A stretch of 17,964 nt of DNA from JAATGA01 sp047605605 (GTDB taxonomy: Bacteria > Pseudomonadota > Alphaproteobacteria > Rhodobacterales > Rhodobacteraceae): the NCBI GenBank assembly GCA_047605605.1, contig JASGFG010000079.1:1-17964 (forward strand). The letters run 5' to 3'. How positions within the stretch are numbered: the first letter of the stretch is position 1; every line of letters begins with the position of its first letter. Positions 1-8,268 of this stretch are shown in pieces. The notes beneath the pieces were generated by a model, which was not told the DNA's origin, ran no database searches, and saw only the letters and a program-made list of their open reading frames with translations. Made by a program: the position numbers and the translations under genes.

Positions 1-272
1 TGACAGCCGTGCAGCACCGCGCCGTGGCCGATGTGCCCCTCGGTTTCGACCACCACATCCTTGCCGGGAAAGGAATGCACCACGCAGGTTTCCTGCACGT
101 TGCACCCCGGGTGCAGCACGATGCGGCCAAAGTCGCCGCGCAGCACGGCGCAGGGGCCGACATAGACCCCCGCCCCCACGATCACATCGCCGATCACCAC
201 CGCCTCGGGGTGGACGAAGGCGCCGGGGTCGATGACCGGCACCACCCCGTCATAGCTATAGACGCGCGCCAT
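1..272 (-). CDS. paaY: PaaY, hexapeptide-repeat thioesterase / gamma-carbonic-anhydrase-like protein (3' part outside window)
   Basis: Reading the minus strand from the ATG at 272 gives 90 codons that run off the left edge, so the C-terminal half is missing. The protein begins MARVYSYDGVVPVI and shows the left-handed beta-helix repeats of the gamma-carbonic anhydrase fold: an RGDFGR motif at about residues 45-50, and candidate zinc-binding histidines at about 66, 83 and 88 (VVHSF, HIGHGAVLHGC). The HIGH..LHGC pattern and overall order closely match PaaY of enteric bacteria. Family knowledge: PaaY is a thioesterase that hydrolyses dead-end CoA esters formed during phenylacetate degradation. 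Its start codon overlaps the paaZ stop by one base (TGATG), so the two are translationally coupled at the distal end of the paa operon. Confidence 0.92.
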   Translation of the reverse strand, partial: MARVYSYDGVVPVIDPGAFVHPEAVVIGDVIVGAGVYVGPCAVLRGDFGRIVLHPGCNVQETCVVHSFPGKDVVVETEGHIGHGAVLHGC

Positions 273-2335
273 CACGCCACCGGCGGCCAGACCTTGGCCA
301 CCATGGTCAGCACGTCATATTGCGCCACGACCGCGCCGTGCTGGTTGGTGACCTGGCAATCCCACCGCACCTCGCCATGTTCGGCATTGGCACGGGGGTT
401 GATCTCCTTGCAGGTCAGCCGCACGCCCAGCGTGTCGCCAAAGTAAACCGGAGTCAGGAAACGCAGGTTGTCGACGCCATAGTTCGCCAGCACCGGGCCG
501 GGGTTCGGCTCGACAAACAGGCCCGCCGCGAAGGAGGCGATCAGATAGCCATGCGCCACCCGGTCGTCAAAGAACGGGTTCGCCTTGGCCGCCGCCTCGT
601 TCATATGGGCATAGAAGGTGTCGCCGGTGAAATGGGCGAAATGCTCGACATCCTCCAGCGTGATCTTGCGTTTCGCGGTGATCAGCTGGTCGCCGATCCG
701 CAGCTCGGCCAGCGACTTGCGGAAGGGGTGGATGTCGTGCTGCACGTCCGCGCCCTCGATCCAGCGGCCGGTCACGGCCGACAGCAGGCGCGGCGCGCCC
801 TGAACGGCGGTGCGCTGCATGTAGTGTTTCACGCCGCGGATGCCGCCCATCTCCTCGCCGCCGCCCGCGCGTCCCGGCCCACCATGGACCAGCGGCGCAA
901 GGGGCGAGCCATGCCCGGTGGAGGTCTTGGCCGACAGCCGGTTGCCGATCAGCACCCGCCCGTGGAAGGGCGCGGCGCCCAGAACAACCTCTTCCGCCAC
1001 CGCCTTGTCGTCGGTGAAGATCGAGGACACCAGCGATCCCTTGCCCATCTGCGCCAGTGTGATCGCCTGATCCAGATCGTCATAGGGCAGGATGGTCGAG
1101 ACGGGGCCGAACGCCTCGACCTCATGCACCTGATCCGCCGCAAAGGGCTGGTCGGCATAAAGCAGCACGGGGTTCAGGAAGGCGCCCTTCGCTGCATCAC
1201 CGGAACTCACCCGCACATCATCCGGGTCGCCCGCAACGATTTCCGCCACGGCTTGCAGGTCGCGGATGCGCTCGCGCACCTCGTCGCGCTGGTCCAGGCT
1301 GGCCAGCGGTCCCATCCGCGTCGCATCCAGATCCGGCAGGCCGAGCGCGGTCTTGCCCAGCCGGTCGCGCAGCGCCGTGATCAGCGCATCGACCTGCGCG
1401 CGCGGCGCGATGACCCTACGGATGGCGGTGCATTTCTGGCCCGCCTTGGTGGTCATCTCGCGCGCGATCTCCTTGACGAACAGGTCGAACTCGGGCGTGC
1501 CCGGCACCGCATCGGGGCCGAGGATGGAGGCGTTCAGGCTGTCCGCCTCCATGGTGAAACGGGTGGAATTTGCGATGACCGCCGGGTGGGATTTCAGCTT
1601 GCGCCCGGTCCAGGCCGACCCGGTAAAGGTCACGGCGTCCTGCCCGGTCACATGGTCCAGCAGGTCGCCCACCGACCCGCAGATCAGTTGCAGCGCGCCT
1701 TCGGGCAGGATCCCCGTCTCAATGATCCGGCGCACCACCAGTTCTGTCAGATAAGCGGTCTGGCTGGCGGGTTTCACCACGCAGGGCACCCCGGCCAGCA
1801 GGGTCGGCGCGATCTTTTCCAGCATCCCCCAGACGGGAAAGTTGAAGGCGTTGATATGCACCGCAACCCCTTGCAGGGGCGAGAAAATGTGCTGGGCGAC
1901 GAAGCTGCCGTCCTTGGACAGGACCTCGACCTCGCCATCGGTCAGGACGCGGGTGTTCGGCAGTTCGCGCCGACCTTTCGATGCAAAGGTCAGCATGGTG
2001 CCGATGCCGCCCTCGATATCCACCCAGCCATCGGCGCGGGTGGCCCCGGTGCGGAAGCTTTCGGTGTAAAACTCCTCCTTGCGGTCCATCAGCGCAAGGC
2101 CAAGCGCTTTGAGCATCGCCGCCCGGTCGTGGAATGACATCGCACGCAGTTTCGGCCCCGCGACCTTGCGGCCATGGTCCAGCACATCGGCAAAGTCGAG
2201 GCCGGTGGAATCCACCAAGGCCACCGGCGCGCCGGTCGCGGCGTCAAGGACGGTCTGCCCTTCCTTTTGCCCCGGCGTCCAGGCGCCGCAGACATAGCTT
2301 TCAAGACGGCGCGGATCGCGGACCGGGACGTTCAT
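272..2335 (-). CDS. paaZ: PaaZ, bifunctional oxepin-CoA hydrolase / 3-oxo-5,6-dehydrosuberyl-CoA semialdehyde dehydrogenase
   Basis: This 687-residue cytoplasmic fusion enzyme hydrolytically opens the oxepin-CoA ring and oxidises the resulting aldehyde with NADP. Residues 1 to about 520 form an aldehyde dehydrogenase domain: FNFP at 164-167, a lysine in VVKPA (188), VTFTGS (235-240), general base Glu263 in TMEADS and nucleophile Cys302 in GQKCTAIRR. Residues 530-687 form a MaoC-like R-hydratase domain, with FTGD at 569-572 and the probable catalytic pair Asp572 and His577, spaced as in the E. coli enzyme. Both active sites look intact, so the protein should be fully bifunctional. A purine-rich Shine-Dalgarno (AAGGAAA) lies about 7 nt before the ATG. 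It follows the PaaA-like gene after a 59-nt gap holding a hairpin, and overlaps paaY by one base. Confidence 0.97.
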   Translation of the reverse strand: MNVPVRDPRRLESYVCGAWTPGQKEGQTVLDAATGAPVALVDSTGLDFADVLDHGRKVAGPKLRAMSFHDRAAMLKALGLALMDRKEEFYTESFRTGATRADGWVDIEGGIGTMLTFASKGRRELPNTRVLTDGEVEVLSKDGSFVAQHIFSPLQGVAVHINAFNFPVWGMLEKIAPTLLAGVPCVVKPASQTAYLTELVVRRIIETGILPEGALQLICGSVGDLLDHVTGQDAVTFTGSAWTGRKLKSHPAVIANSTRFTMEADSLNASILGPDAVPGTPEFDLFVKEIAREMTTKAGQKCTAIRRVIAPRAQVDALITALRDRLGKTALGLPDLDATRMGPLASLDQRDEVRERIRDLQAVAEIVAGDPDDVRVSSGDAAKGAFLNPVLLYADQPFAADQVHEVEAFGPVSTILPYDDLDQAITLAQMGKGSLVSSIFTDDKAVAEEVVLGAAPFHGRVLIGNRLSAKTSTGHGSPLAPLVHGGPGRAGGGEEMGGIRGVKHYMQRTAVQGAPRLLSAVTGRWIEGADVQHDIHPFRKSLAELRIGDQLITAKRKITLEDVEHFAHFTGDTFYAHMNEAAAKANPFFDDRVAHGYLIASFAAGLFVEPNPGPVLANYGVDNLRFLTPVYFGDTLGVRLTCKEINPRANAEHGEVRWDCQVTNQHGAVVAQYDVLTMVAKVWPPVA

Positions 2336-2356
2336 GGCGTTTCCTTTTCAGGCGCG

Positions 2357-2390
2357 GGCGGGCGCGGGGCCTGTTCCCCCATGGCCCGCC
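2357..2390 (-). other. Intercistronic GC-rich stem-loop upstream of paaZ
   Basis: Positions 2357-2363 (GGCGGGC) and 2384-2390 (GCCCGCC) are perfectly complementary. Between them GGGG at 2366-2369 can pair with CCCC at 2376-2379, which gives a long two-part stem. No T-run follows on the minus strand, so it is not a classical terminator. It may act as an RNA-stability or processing element inside the paa mRNA. The role is inference. Confidence 0.45.
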
Positions 2391-2394
2391 GGAA

Positions 2395-3147
<753 letters not shown>

Positions 3148-3155
3148 GGCATCCC

Positions 3156-4232
3156 TCATTCGTCGTAGGTCACGACCACACGGTCGCTGATCGGTGTCGC
3201 CTGACAGGACAGGACGTATCCGGCGCGGACCTCGTAATCTTCCAGCGCGTGGTTCACGGCCATTTCCACCTCGCCCTCCAGCACCTTGCAGCGGCAGGTC
3301 GAACAGACCCCGGCCTTGCAGGAATAGGGCGCGTCCAGTTTGGCGGCGATAGCGGCGTCAAGGATCGTCTCGCCTCCCCGCGGCATTTCAAAGCTGCGGG
3401 TCGCACCGTCCAGCGTGACCGTCGCCTGCACGCCGCTGCCGGGGGTGACGGCGACCTTGGACACGGCTTTCTGCTTGGCCCGGCCCTGCTGGCCGCTGGC
3501 GAAAAGCTCGAACTTGATCTGGTCGTCGCGCAGCCCGTGGTCGCGCAGGGATTGCGCGATGGCCAGCATCATCGGCTCCGGCCCGCAGATGAACGCCGTG
3601 TCGATGGTCCTGGCATCCAGCCAATGCTCGAACAGGCCCTTCATCTTTTCGGCGTCGATGCGGCCGGTGAACAGGTCGATCTCCTGCCCCTCGGCCTCCA
3701 GCACATGGATGACGGAAAACCGGCCGAGATACAGGTTCTTCAGATCCTCCAGATCCTCGCGGAACATGATCGTGTTGATCTGGCGGTTGGAATAGACCAG
3801 CGTGAACTTCGATTTCGGCTCTCGTGCCAGAACCGTCTTGATGATCGACAGGACCGGCGTGATCCCCGACCCGCCGGCAAAGCCCAGATAGGTCTTTTCG
3901 GTTTCCGGCTGGATCGCGGTAAAGAACTTGCCCATCGGGGGCATGGCCTCGATCTCATCCCCCGGCGCCAGGTTTTCGTTGGCCCAGGTGCTGAACGCGC
4001 CGCCATCGACCCGCTTGATGCCGACTTGCAGGAACCCCTCGTCCCGGCCCGCGCAGATCGAATAGCTGCGCCGCAATTCCTCGCCGTCGAAATCGCGGCG
4101 GAAGGTCAGGTATTGGCCTTGGGTGAAATCGAAAAGCGCCTTGTCCTCGGGCCGGGGGGCCAGGGTGACGACCACGGCATCGCGGGTTTCGCGGCGCACA
4201 TCGGTGACTTTCAGCGGATGGAAGCGTGCCAT
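3156..4232 (-). CDS. paaE: PaaE, phenylacetyl-CoA 1,2-epoxidase reductase subunit
   Basis: This 358-residue electron-transfer protein takes electrons from NADPH through FAD and a [2Fe-2S] cluster to the di-iron centre of PaaA. The N-terminal ferredoxin-reductase half carries the FAD-binding RRSYSICAG motif (54-62). The nucleotide-binding part has YLGFAGGSGITPV (115-127) and FICGPEPMM (214-222). The C-terminal plant-type ferredoxin domain has cluster cysteines Cys305, Cys310, Cys313 and Cys343 in the arrangement CX4CX2C...C. Length and domain order match known PaaE proteins (about 350 residues). It lies 13 nt after paaD, and its stop is close to the start of the PaaA-like gene, which may be its additional redox partner (inference). 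Confidence 0.97.
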   Translation of the reverse strand: MARFHPLKVTDVRRETRDAVVVTLAPRPEDKALFDFTQGQYLTFRRDFDGEELRRSYSICAGRDEGFLQVGIKRVDGGAFSTWANENLAPGDEIEAMPPMGKFFTAIQPETEKTYLGFAGGSGITPVLSIIKTVLAREPKSKFTLVYSNRQINTIMFREDLEDLKNLYLGRFSVIHVLEAEGQEIDLFTGRIDAEKMKGLFEHWLDARTIDTAFICGPEPMMLAIAQSLRDHGLRDDQIKFELFASGQQGRAKQKAVSKVAVTPGSGVQATVTLDGATRSFEMPRGGETILDAAIAAKLDAPYSCKAGVCSTCRCKVLEGEVEMAVNHALEDYEVRAGYVLSCQATPISDRVVVTYDE

Positions 4233-4245
4233 TCGGGTGCGTTCC

Positions 4246-4770
4246 TCAGATACATTTGAAATAGTCGAAGGGTTCCAGACAGTCCTTGCAGCGGTAGCTG
4301 GCCTTGCACGGGGTCGAGCCGAACTGGCTGACCTTTTCCGTGTGGGTCGATCCGCAGCGCGGGCAGGCGATCGTCAGGTTCGAGGTTCCGGCCAGGCGCG
4401 AGATGCGCCCCGCCAGCCGCCCGTCCGCCGCCGTGCCGTCGACAGGCGGCGCGATACCATAGGCGCGCAGCTTTTCGCGCCCGGCCTCGGTCAGCCAGTC
4501 GGTGGTCCAGGGCGGCGACAACTGCCGTTTCAGCCGCACCTTGCCGACGCCGCGATCATGCAGCGCGGTTTCGATGTCCAGGTTGATGATCGTGGTCGCG
4601 GGGCAGCCCGAATAGGTGGGCGTCACCGTCACGACCAGCGTGTCATCGTCCCATGCGACATCACGGATGATCCCCAGATCGGTCAGCGAGATGACCGGGA
4701 TCTCCGGGTCCGGCACTTCGGACAGCCAGCGCCAGACCTGATCGACATCAGGGTGGAAAGCGCCGTCCAT
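4246..4770 (-). CDS. paaD: PaaD, MIP18/SufT-type iron-sulfur maturation factor of the PaaABCE epoxidase
   Basis: This 174-residue protein starts at the ATG at 4770, giving MDGAFHPDVDQVWRWL. An in-frame start further upstream would extend far into paaC and adds no conserved sequence. The N-terminal domain is of the DUF59/MIP18 type, with DPEIPVISLTDLGI (21-34) and the TPTYSGCPA motif (51-59). The C-terminus is a cysteine-rich ribbon (CPRCG at 136-140, Cys155, CKDC at 161-164, final Cys173), typical of PaaD and absent from most SufT proteins. Family knowledge: PaaD is needed for activity of the epoxidase and probably helps mature an iron centre, though it is not a stable subunit. It lies 4 nt after the paaC stop. 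Confidence 0.95.
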   Translation of the reverse strand: MDGAFHPDVDQVWRWLSEVPDPEIPVISLTDLGIIRDVAWDDDTLVVTVTPTYSGCPATTIINLDIETALHDRGVGKVRLKRQLSPPWTTDWLTEAGREKLRAYGIAPPVDGTAADGRLAGRISRLAGTSNLTIACPRCGSTHTEKVSQFGSTPCKASYRCKDCLEPFDYFKCI

Positions 4771-4774
4771 CGCA

Positions 4775-5551
4775 TTACCACACGGCGCCGGGATAGGCGC
4801 GTTGCAGGAACTGCATCTCGGCCAGGATAAAGCCAAGGTATTCGGAATGAACGCCTTTCTTCCCGCCCTTGTGCATATAGACCTGCCCCGGATGGATCAG
4901 TGTCGCCTCGACCAGAACCGCCGAAACCGTGCGGTCCCATGCCGGTTTCAGGGTCGAGGGCAAGGGCGCGATCCCGGCATCGGCCACCGCCTGATCAACG
5001 GCATCGTCCATGAACAATTCGCCCGTATAGCCGAACAGGCCATCCAGCGCCTTTTGCATCCGGGCATGGCTTTCCGCCGTGCCGTCGCCCAGCCGGATCA
5101 CCAGATCGGCCGACCGTTCCAGATGATAGGCCACCTCTTTTTCCGCCTTGGCCGCAATCTCGGCCACGCGCGGGTCGGAAGATGCCTTCAGCGCCCGCAG
5201 CAGTTCGATGTGATACGCATCGAACAGGAATTGCCGCATCAGCGTCTGGCCGAAATCGCCGTTCGGACGTTCGACCAGCAGGGCGTTGCGGAACGCGCCC
5301 GCATCGCGGAGATAGGCGATCTGGTCGGCGGTGCGGCCCTGGCCTTCCACCTCGCCCGCATAGCCCAGCCAGAACTGACACTGGCCGATCAGGTCCAGCG
5401 CCTGGTTGGCGAGCGCAATGTCCTCCTCCAGCGCGGGGGAATGCCCGCACCATTCGGAGACCCGGTGACCCAGGATCAGCGTGTTGTCGCCAACCCGTTG
5501 CAGCCAATCGACGAATGCGGTCCGGTCGACCGTTTCAACCGCGGTGCCCAT
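4775..5551 (-). CDS. paaC: PaaC, structural ferritin-like subunit of phenylacetyl-CoA epoxidase
   Basis: This 258-residue protein has the PaaC pattern: DNTLILGHRVSEWCGHSPALEEDIALANQALDLIGQ near the N-terminus (paraphrased over residues 22-57), then GRTADQIAYLRD and FLFDAYHIELL. PaaC shares the four-helix ferritin fold of PaaA but is the structural, catalytically inactive partner; it forms the PaaAC core that PaaB bridges. The ATG at 5551 shares one base with the paaB stop (TGATG). A GTG immediately before it (5554) overlaps by 4 nt and is an alternative start adding one residue. The tight overlap implies translational coupling and near-equal stoichiometry with PaaB. Confidence 0.96.
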   Translation of the reverse strand: MGTAVETVDRTAFVDWLQRVGDNTLILGHRVSEWCGHSPALEEDIALANQALDLIGQCQFWLGYAGEVEGQGRTADQIAYLRDAGAFRNALLVERPNGDFGQTLMRQFLFDAYHIELLRALKASSDPRVAEIAAKAEKEVAYHLERSADLVIRLGDGTAESHARMQKALDGLFGYTGELFMDDAVDQAVADAGIAPLPSTLKPAWDRTVSAVLVEATLIHPGQVYMHKGGKKGVHSEYLGFILAEMQFLQRAYPGAVW

Positions 5552-5835
5552 CACATATGCCCGATTTCTTCGGGGATGTCGAAAAAGGTCGGGTGGCGGT
5601 AGACCTTGCTGTTCGCAGGCTCGAACAGCGGGCCCTTGTCGCTGGGGGACGAGGCGGTGATGCTGTTCGACGGCACCACCCAGATCGAGACACCCTCGTT
5701 CCGGCGGGTATAGACATCACGCGCGTTGCGGATCGCCATTTCGGCATCGGGCGCGTGCAGGCTGCCGACATGGCGGTGGTTCAGCCCGTGCTGACCACGG
5801 ATGAAGATTTCCCACAGGGGCCATTCGCTGGACAT
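5551..5835 (-). CDS. paaB: PaaB, small bridging subunit of phenylacetyl-CoA epoxidase
   Basis: This 94-residue protein starts MSSEWPLWEIFIRGQHGLNH and ends with FDIPEEIGHM, the usual length and signature of PaaB. Typical blocks are WEIFIRG, NHRHVGSLHAPDAEMA, and VYTRRNEGVSIWVVPS. Family knowledge: PaaB links two PaaAC units in the epoxidase complex and has no cofactor. A strong Shine-Dalgarno (GGGAGGAAG) lies 6-7 nt upstream. The 60-nt gap from paaA, which contains a hairpin, is one of only two sizeable gaps within the operon; paaB may therefore be translated independently of paaA (inference). Confidence 0.97.
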   Translation of the reverse strand: MSSEWPLWEIFIRGQHGLNHRHVGSLHAPDAEMAIRNARDVYTRRNEGVSIWVVPSNSITASSPSDKGPLFEPANSKVYRHPTFFDIPEEIGHM

Positions 5836-5871
5836 GTCTTGCTTCCTCCCAAGAAAGCTGGATGTGTGGGG

Positions 5872-5889
5872 CGGGCGTGGATACGCCCG
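5872..5889 (-). other. Intercistronic stem-loop between paaA and paaB
   Basis: The 18-nt segment is a perfect hairpin: CGGGCGT and ACGCCCG form a 7-bp stem around the tetraloop GGAT (ATCC on the transcribed minus strand). It starts 7 nt after the paaA stop on the mRNA. No T-run follows, so transcription is unlikely to end here. It could protect the paaA 3' end or set an RNA-processing site. The role is inference. Confidence 0.45.
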
Positions 5890-5895
5890 TCAAGA

Positions 5896-6894
5896 TCACT
5901 CGGCGGCGACGCGCGCGGCGCGGGCGGCGGCTTCGGCCTTTTCGGCGTGCGCCATCAGGCCGTCGCGGAACCATTCGCCATCGTCCCAGGCCTTGACGCG
6001 GGCCCCCAGACGTTCGGCGTTGCAGGGGCCGTTCCCGGCGATCACCGCAAAGAATTCCGACCAGTCGGGCTCGCTGAAATCATGGCCGCCCTTTTCCTCG
6101 TTCCATTTCAGATCGGGGTCGGGGACGGTCAGGCCCAGGTATTTCGCCTGCGGAACGGTCTGGTCGACGAACTTCTGACGCAGCTCGTCATTGGTGTTCA
6201 TCTTGATCTTCCACGACATCGACTGCGCGGAATGGACCGAATCCTTGTCGGACGGGCCGAACATCATCAGCGCCGGATACCAGAAGCGGTTCAGCGCATC
6301 CTGCGCCATCGCCTTTTGTTCCGGGGTGCCCGCGCACATCTTCATCATGATGTCGTAGCCCTGCCGCTGGTGGAAGGATTCCTCCTTGCAGATGCGGATC
6401 ATCGCGCGGCTGTAGGGGCCGTAGCTGGTCCGTTGCAGCGGCACCTGGTTCATGATCGCCGCGCCATCGACCAGCCAGCCGACCGCGCCCATATCGGCCC
6501 AGGTCAGCGTCGGATAGTTGAAGATTGAGGAATATTTCATGTTCCCGCTGTGGAGTTTCTCCATCAGCTCGTCCCGCGTCACGCCCAGCGTCTCGGCCGC
6601 GGAATAGAGGTAGAGGCCATGCCCCGCCTCGTCCTGCACCTTGGCCAGCAGGATCGCCTTGCGCTCCAGCGTCGGCGCGCGGGTGATCCAGTTGCCTTCG
6701 GGCAGCTGTCCGACGATCTCGCTATGCGCGTGCTGGCCAATCTGGCGGATCAGCGTCTTGCGATAGCCTTCGGGCATCCATTCCTTCGGCTCGATCTTTT
6801 CGTTGCGGTCGATCCGCTCCTGAAAGGCGAGTTCCTCGGGCGTCATCTCCTCACGGGATTTGGAACCTTCGGACTTTACAAGCTGTGCATACAT
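5896..6894 (-). CDS. paaA: PaaA, catalytic di-iron subunit of phenylacetyl-CoA 1,2-epoxidase
   Basis: This 332-residue subunit inserts one oxygen atom from O2 across C1-C2 of the CoA-activated aromatic ring. It begins MYAQLVKSEGSKSREEMTPEE; the in-frame upstream sequence would run into paaJ and is not conserved. Iron ligands expected from the family are visible: Glu59 in HAHSEIVG, Glu89 and His92 in DEAGHG, and Glu172 and His175 in EESFHQRQGYD. Other hallmark blocks are FNYPTLTWADMGAVGWLVDG and LQRTSYGPYSRAMIRICKE (split here to note two separate motifs). The C-terminal tail is rich in Ala and Glu. A strong ribosome site (AGGGGA) lies 7 nt before the ATG, 13 nt after the paaJ stop. Confidence 0.98.
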   Translation of the reverse strand: MYAQLVKSEGSKSREEMTPEELAFQERIDRNEKIEPKEWMPEGYRKTLIRQIGQHAHSEIVGQLPEGNWITRAPTLERKAILLAKVQDEAGHGLYLYSAAETLGVTRDELMEKLHSGNMKYSSIFNYPTLTWADMGAVGWLVDGAAIMNQVPLQRTSYGPYSRAMIRICKEESFHQRQGYDIMMKMCAGTPEQKAMAQDALNRFWYPALMMFGPSDKDSVHSAQSMSWKIKMNTNDELRQKFVDQTVPQAKYLGLTVPDPDLKWNEEKGGHDFSEPDWSEFFAVIAGNGPCNAERLGARVKAWDDGEWFRDGLMAHAEKAEAAARAARVAAE

Positions 6895-6907
6895 GGCAGT
6901 CCCCTTT

Positions 6908-8113
6908 TCAGACGCGTTCGATGATGATGGCGATGCCCTGCCCCACCCCGATGCACATGGTGCAAAGGGCGTAACGGCCCCCGGTGCGGTGAAGCTGATA
7001 CATCGCGGTCGTGACCAGTCGGGCTCCCGACATGCCAAGGGGATGGCCGATCGCAATCGCGCCGCCGTTGGGGTTCACGCGGGCATCGTCATCCGCCAGC
7101 CCCAACTCGCGCAGAACGGCCAACCCTTGCGCTGCAAAGGCCTCGTTCAACTCTATCACATCCATCTGGTCCAGCGTGAGGCCGGCTTTCGCCAGAACCT
7201 TGCGCGTCGCCGGAACCGGGCCGATGCCCATGATCCGCGGTTCCACCCCCGCCGCGGCCATTGCGACGATGCGGGCTTTGGGGGTCAAGCCTTGCGTCTT
7301 TGCCGCCTCGGCCGACAGGATCGCCAGCGCCGCCGCGCCGTCATTCACGCCCGAAGCGTTTCCGGCGGTGACGGACAGGTCGGGGCCGTTCACGCCCTTC
7401 AGTTTCGCCAGCTGCTCGACGCTGGTGCCGGGGCGCGGGTGTTCGTCGGTATCGACGACGACCGGATCGCCCTTTTTCTGCGGGATGGTCACGGGAACGA
7501 TCTCGTCCCGGAACACGCCCGCCGCATTGGCCGCAGCCCAGCGATCCTGCGAGCGCACCGCAAAGGCATCCTGATCGGCACGGGAGACATTGAAATCGGC
7601 GGCGACGTTATCCGCCGTCTGCGGCATGGAATCGACGCCGAACAGCTTTTTCATCAACGGGTTGATGAAGCGCCACCCGATGGTCGTGTCATAGACGGCA
7701 TTGGCGCGGCTGAACGCGCTTTCCGCCTTGGGCATTACGAAGGGGGCGCGGGTCATGCTTTCCACGCCGCCCGCGATGACGAATTCGCAATCGCCCGACT
7801 TGATCGCGCGGGCCGCCATGCCGATGGCATCCATGCCCGATCCGCACAGCCGGTTCACCGTGGTGCCCGGCACGCCCATCGGCATCCCGGCCAGCAGCAC
7901 TGCCATGCGCCCGACGTTGCGGTTGTCCTCGCCCGCCTGGTTGGCCGAGCCAAAGATCAGGTCATCGACCGCCGACCAGTCCACACCGGGGTTCCGCTCC
8001 ATCAGCGCCCGCAGCGGCAGCGCCGCCAGATCGTCGGCCCGGACCGAAGCCAGCGCCCCGCCATACCGGCCCACCGGCGTCCTCACCGCATCGCAGATAT
8101 AGGCTTCGCGCAT
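6908..8113 (-). CDS. paaJ: PaaJ, 3-oxoadipyl-CoA / 3-oxo-5,6-dehydrosuberyl-CoA thiolase
   Basis: This 401-residue thiolase makes the CoA-dependent cleavages that yield acetyl-CoA and finally succinyl-CoA. It has the acyl-accepting Cys90 in NRLCGSGMDAIG, the NEAFA block (323-327), His357 in GGAIAIGHPLG and the second catalytic Cys387 in TMCIGVGQG. The start MREAYICDAVRTPVGRYGG (ATG at 8113) matches PaaJ/PcaF proteins in position and total length. A start 42 nt upstream would lie closer to the operator and adds no conserved residues. It is the first gene after the paa promoter. PcaF of the beta-ketoadipate pathway is very similar; the operon context favours PaaJ. Confidence 0.95.
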   Translation of the reverse strand: MREAYICDAVRTPVGRYGGALASVRADDLAALPLRALMERNPGVDWSAVDDLIFGSANQAGEDNRNVGRMAVLLAGMPMGVPGTTVNRLCGSGMDAIGMAARAIKSGDCEFVIAGGVESMTRAPFVMPKAESAFSRANAVYDTTIGWRFINPLMKKLFGVDSMPQTADNVAADFNVSRADQDAFAVRSQDRWAAANAAGVFRDEIVPVTIPQKKGDPVVVDTDEHPRPGTSVEQLAKLKGVNGPDLSVTAGNASGVNDGAAALAILSAEAAKTQGLTPKARIVAMAAAGVEPRIMGIGPVPATRKVLAKAGLTLDQMDVIELNEAFAAQGLAVLRELGLADDDARVNPNGGAIAIGHPLGMSGARLVTTAMYQLHRTGGRYALCTMCIGVGQGIAIIIERV

Positions 8114-8158
8114 AATCCCCCCGATCCTGTTGGCTGACGGCGGCGATTCTCCCAATTC

Positions 8159-8176
8159 ACCGACCGATTGGTCAGC
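8159..8176. promoter_or_regulatory. paaJ: TetR-type dyad operator candidate over the paaJ transcription start
   Basis: The sequence ACCGACCGATTGGTCAGC has half-sites ACCGACC and (complement) GCTGACC, matching at 5 of 7 positions around a GATT centre; its core GACC-N4-GGTC is perfect. It begins directly downstream of the predicted -10 box and covers the expected start of transcription, a position suited to repression. ACCGACC-type half-sites are common for TetR-family catabolic repressors, but no tetR gene lies in this window, so the binder is inferred. Confidence 0.5.
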
Positions 8177-8204
8177 TTATAGCAAAGAAACATTACAGTG
8201 AGAA
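8176..8204 (-). promoter_or_regulatory. paaJ: Predicted sigma-70 promoter of the paa operon
   Basis: On the minus strand, TTCTCA (8199-8204) is separated by 17 nt from TATAAG (8176-8181), and a TG one base before the -10 makes it an extended -10 (TGCTATAAG). This is the best promoter-like sequence in the window and sits about 60 nt before the paaJ ATG. It would yield a leader of roughly 55 nt and drive paaJABCDE through paaZY. Confidence 0.6.
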
Positions 8205-8234
8205 GTGATATTTTCGTAATGATGTAATGTTTCT
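8186..8234. repeat. Perfect 12-bp inverted repeat flanking the paa promoter, candidate PaaX operator
   Basis: AGAAACATTACA at 8186-8197 and TGTAATGTTTCT at 8223-8234 are exact reverse complements with a 25-nt AT-rich spacer. The downstream arm sits in the spacer between -35 and -10, and the other lies upstream of -35. The arms are 37 bp apart centre to centre, about 3.5 helical turns. A GC-poor dyad this long is unlikely by chance in such GC-rich DNA. PaaX, encoded next to it, is the obvious candidate ligand; known PaaX operators also involve separated dyad halves, but I cannot confirm consensus identity. Confidence 0.6.
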
Positions 8235-8236
8235 GC

Positions 8237-8258
8237 GCCTGCGAAAGCCTCAGCAGGC
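8237..8258 (-). terminator. Weak hairpin just after paaX, possible terminator
   Basis: GCCTGC (8237-8242) and GCAGGC (8253-8258) are perfectly complementary with a 10-nt loop; an alternative GCCT-N4-AGGC stem (8247-8258) precedes TTTC on the minus strand. It starts about 10 nt after the paaX stop. No real T-run is present, so termination may be inefficient and paaX transcription could read into the paa promoter region. Confidence 0.25.
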
Positions 8259-8268
8259 AGAGCGTCTT

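Noticed and set aside
320..2137. Long open frame on the plus strand opposite paaZ
   Set aside because: It lies wholly antisense to an unmistakable PaaZ. Its translation has no recognisable domain and is rich in Arg, Gln and His, as expected for the reverse frame of GC-rich coding DNA.
272..2335. Possible split of PaaZ into separate aldehyde dehydrogenase and hydratase genes
   Set aside because: The frame is continuous with no internal stop, and residues around the domain junction (about 510-540) read through normally, as in bifunctional PaaZ.
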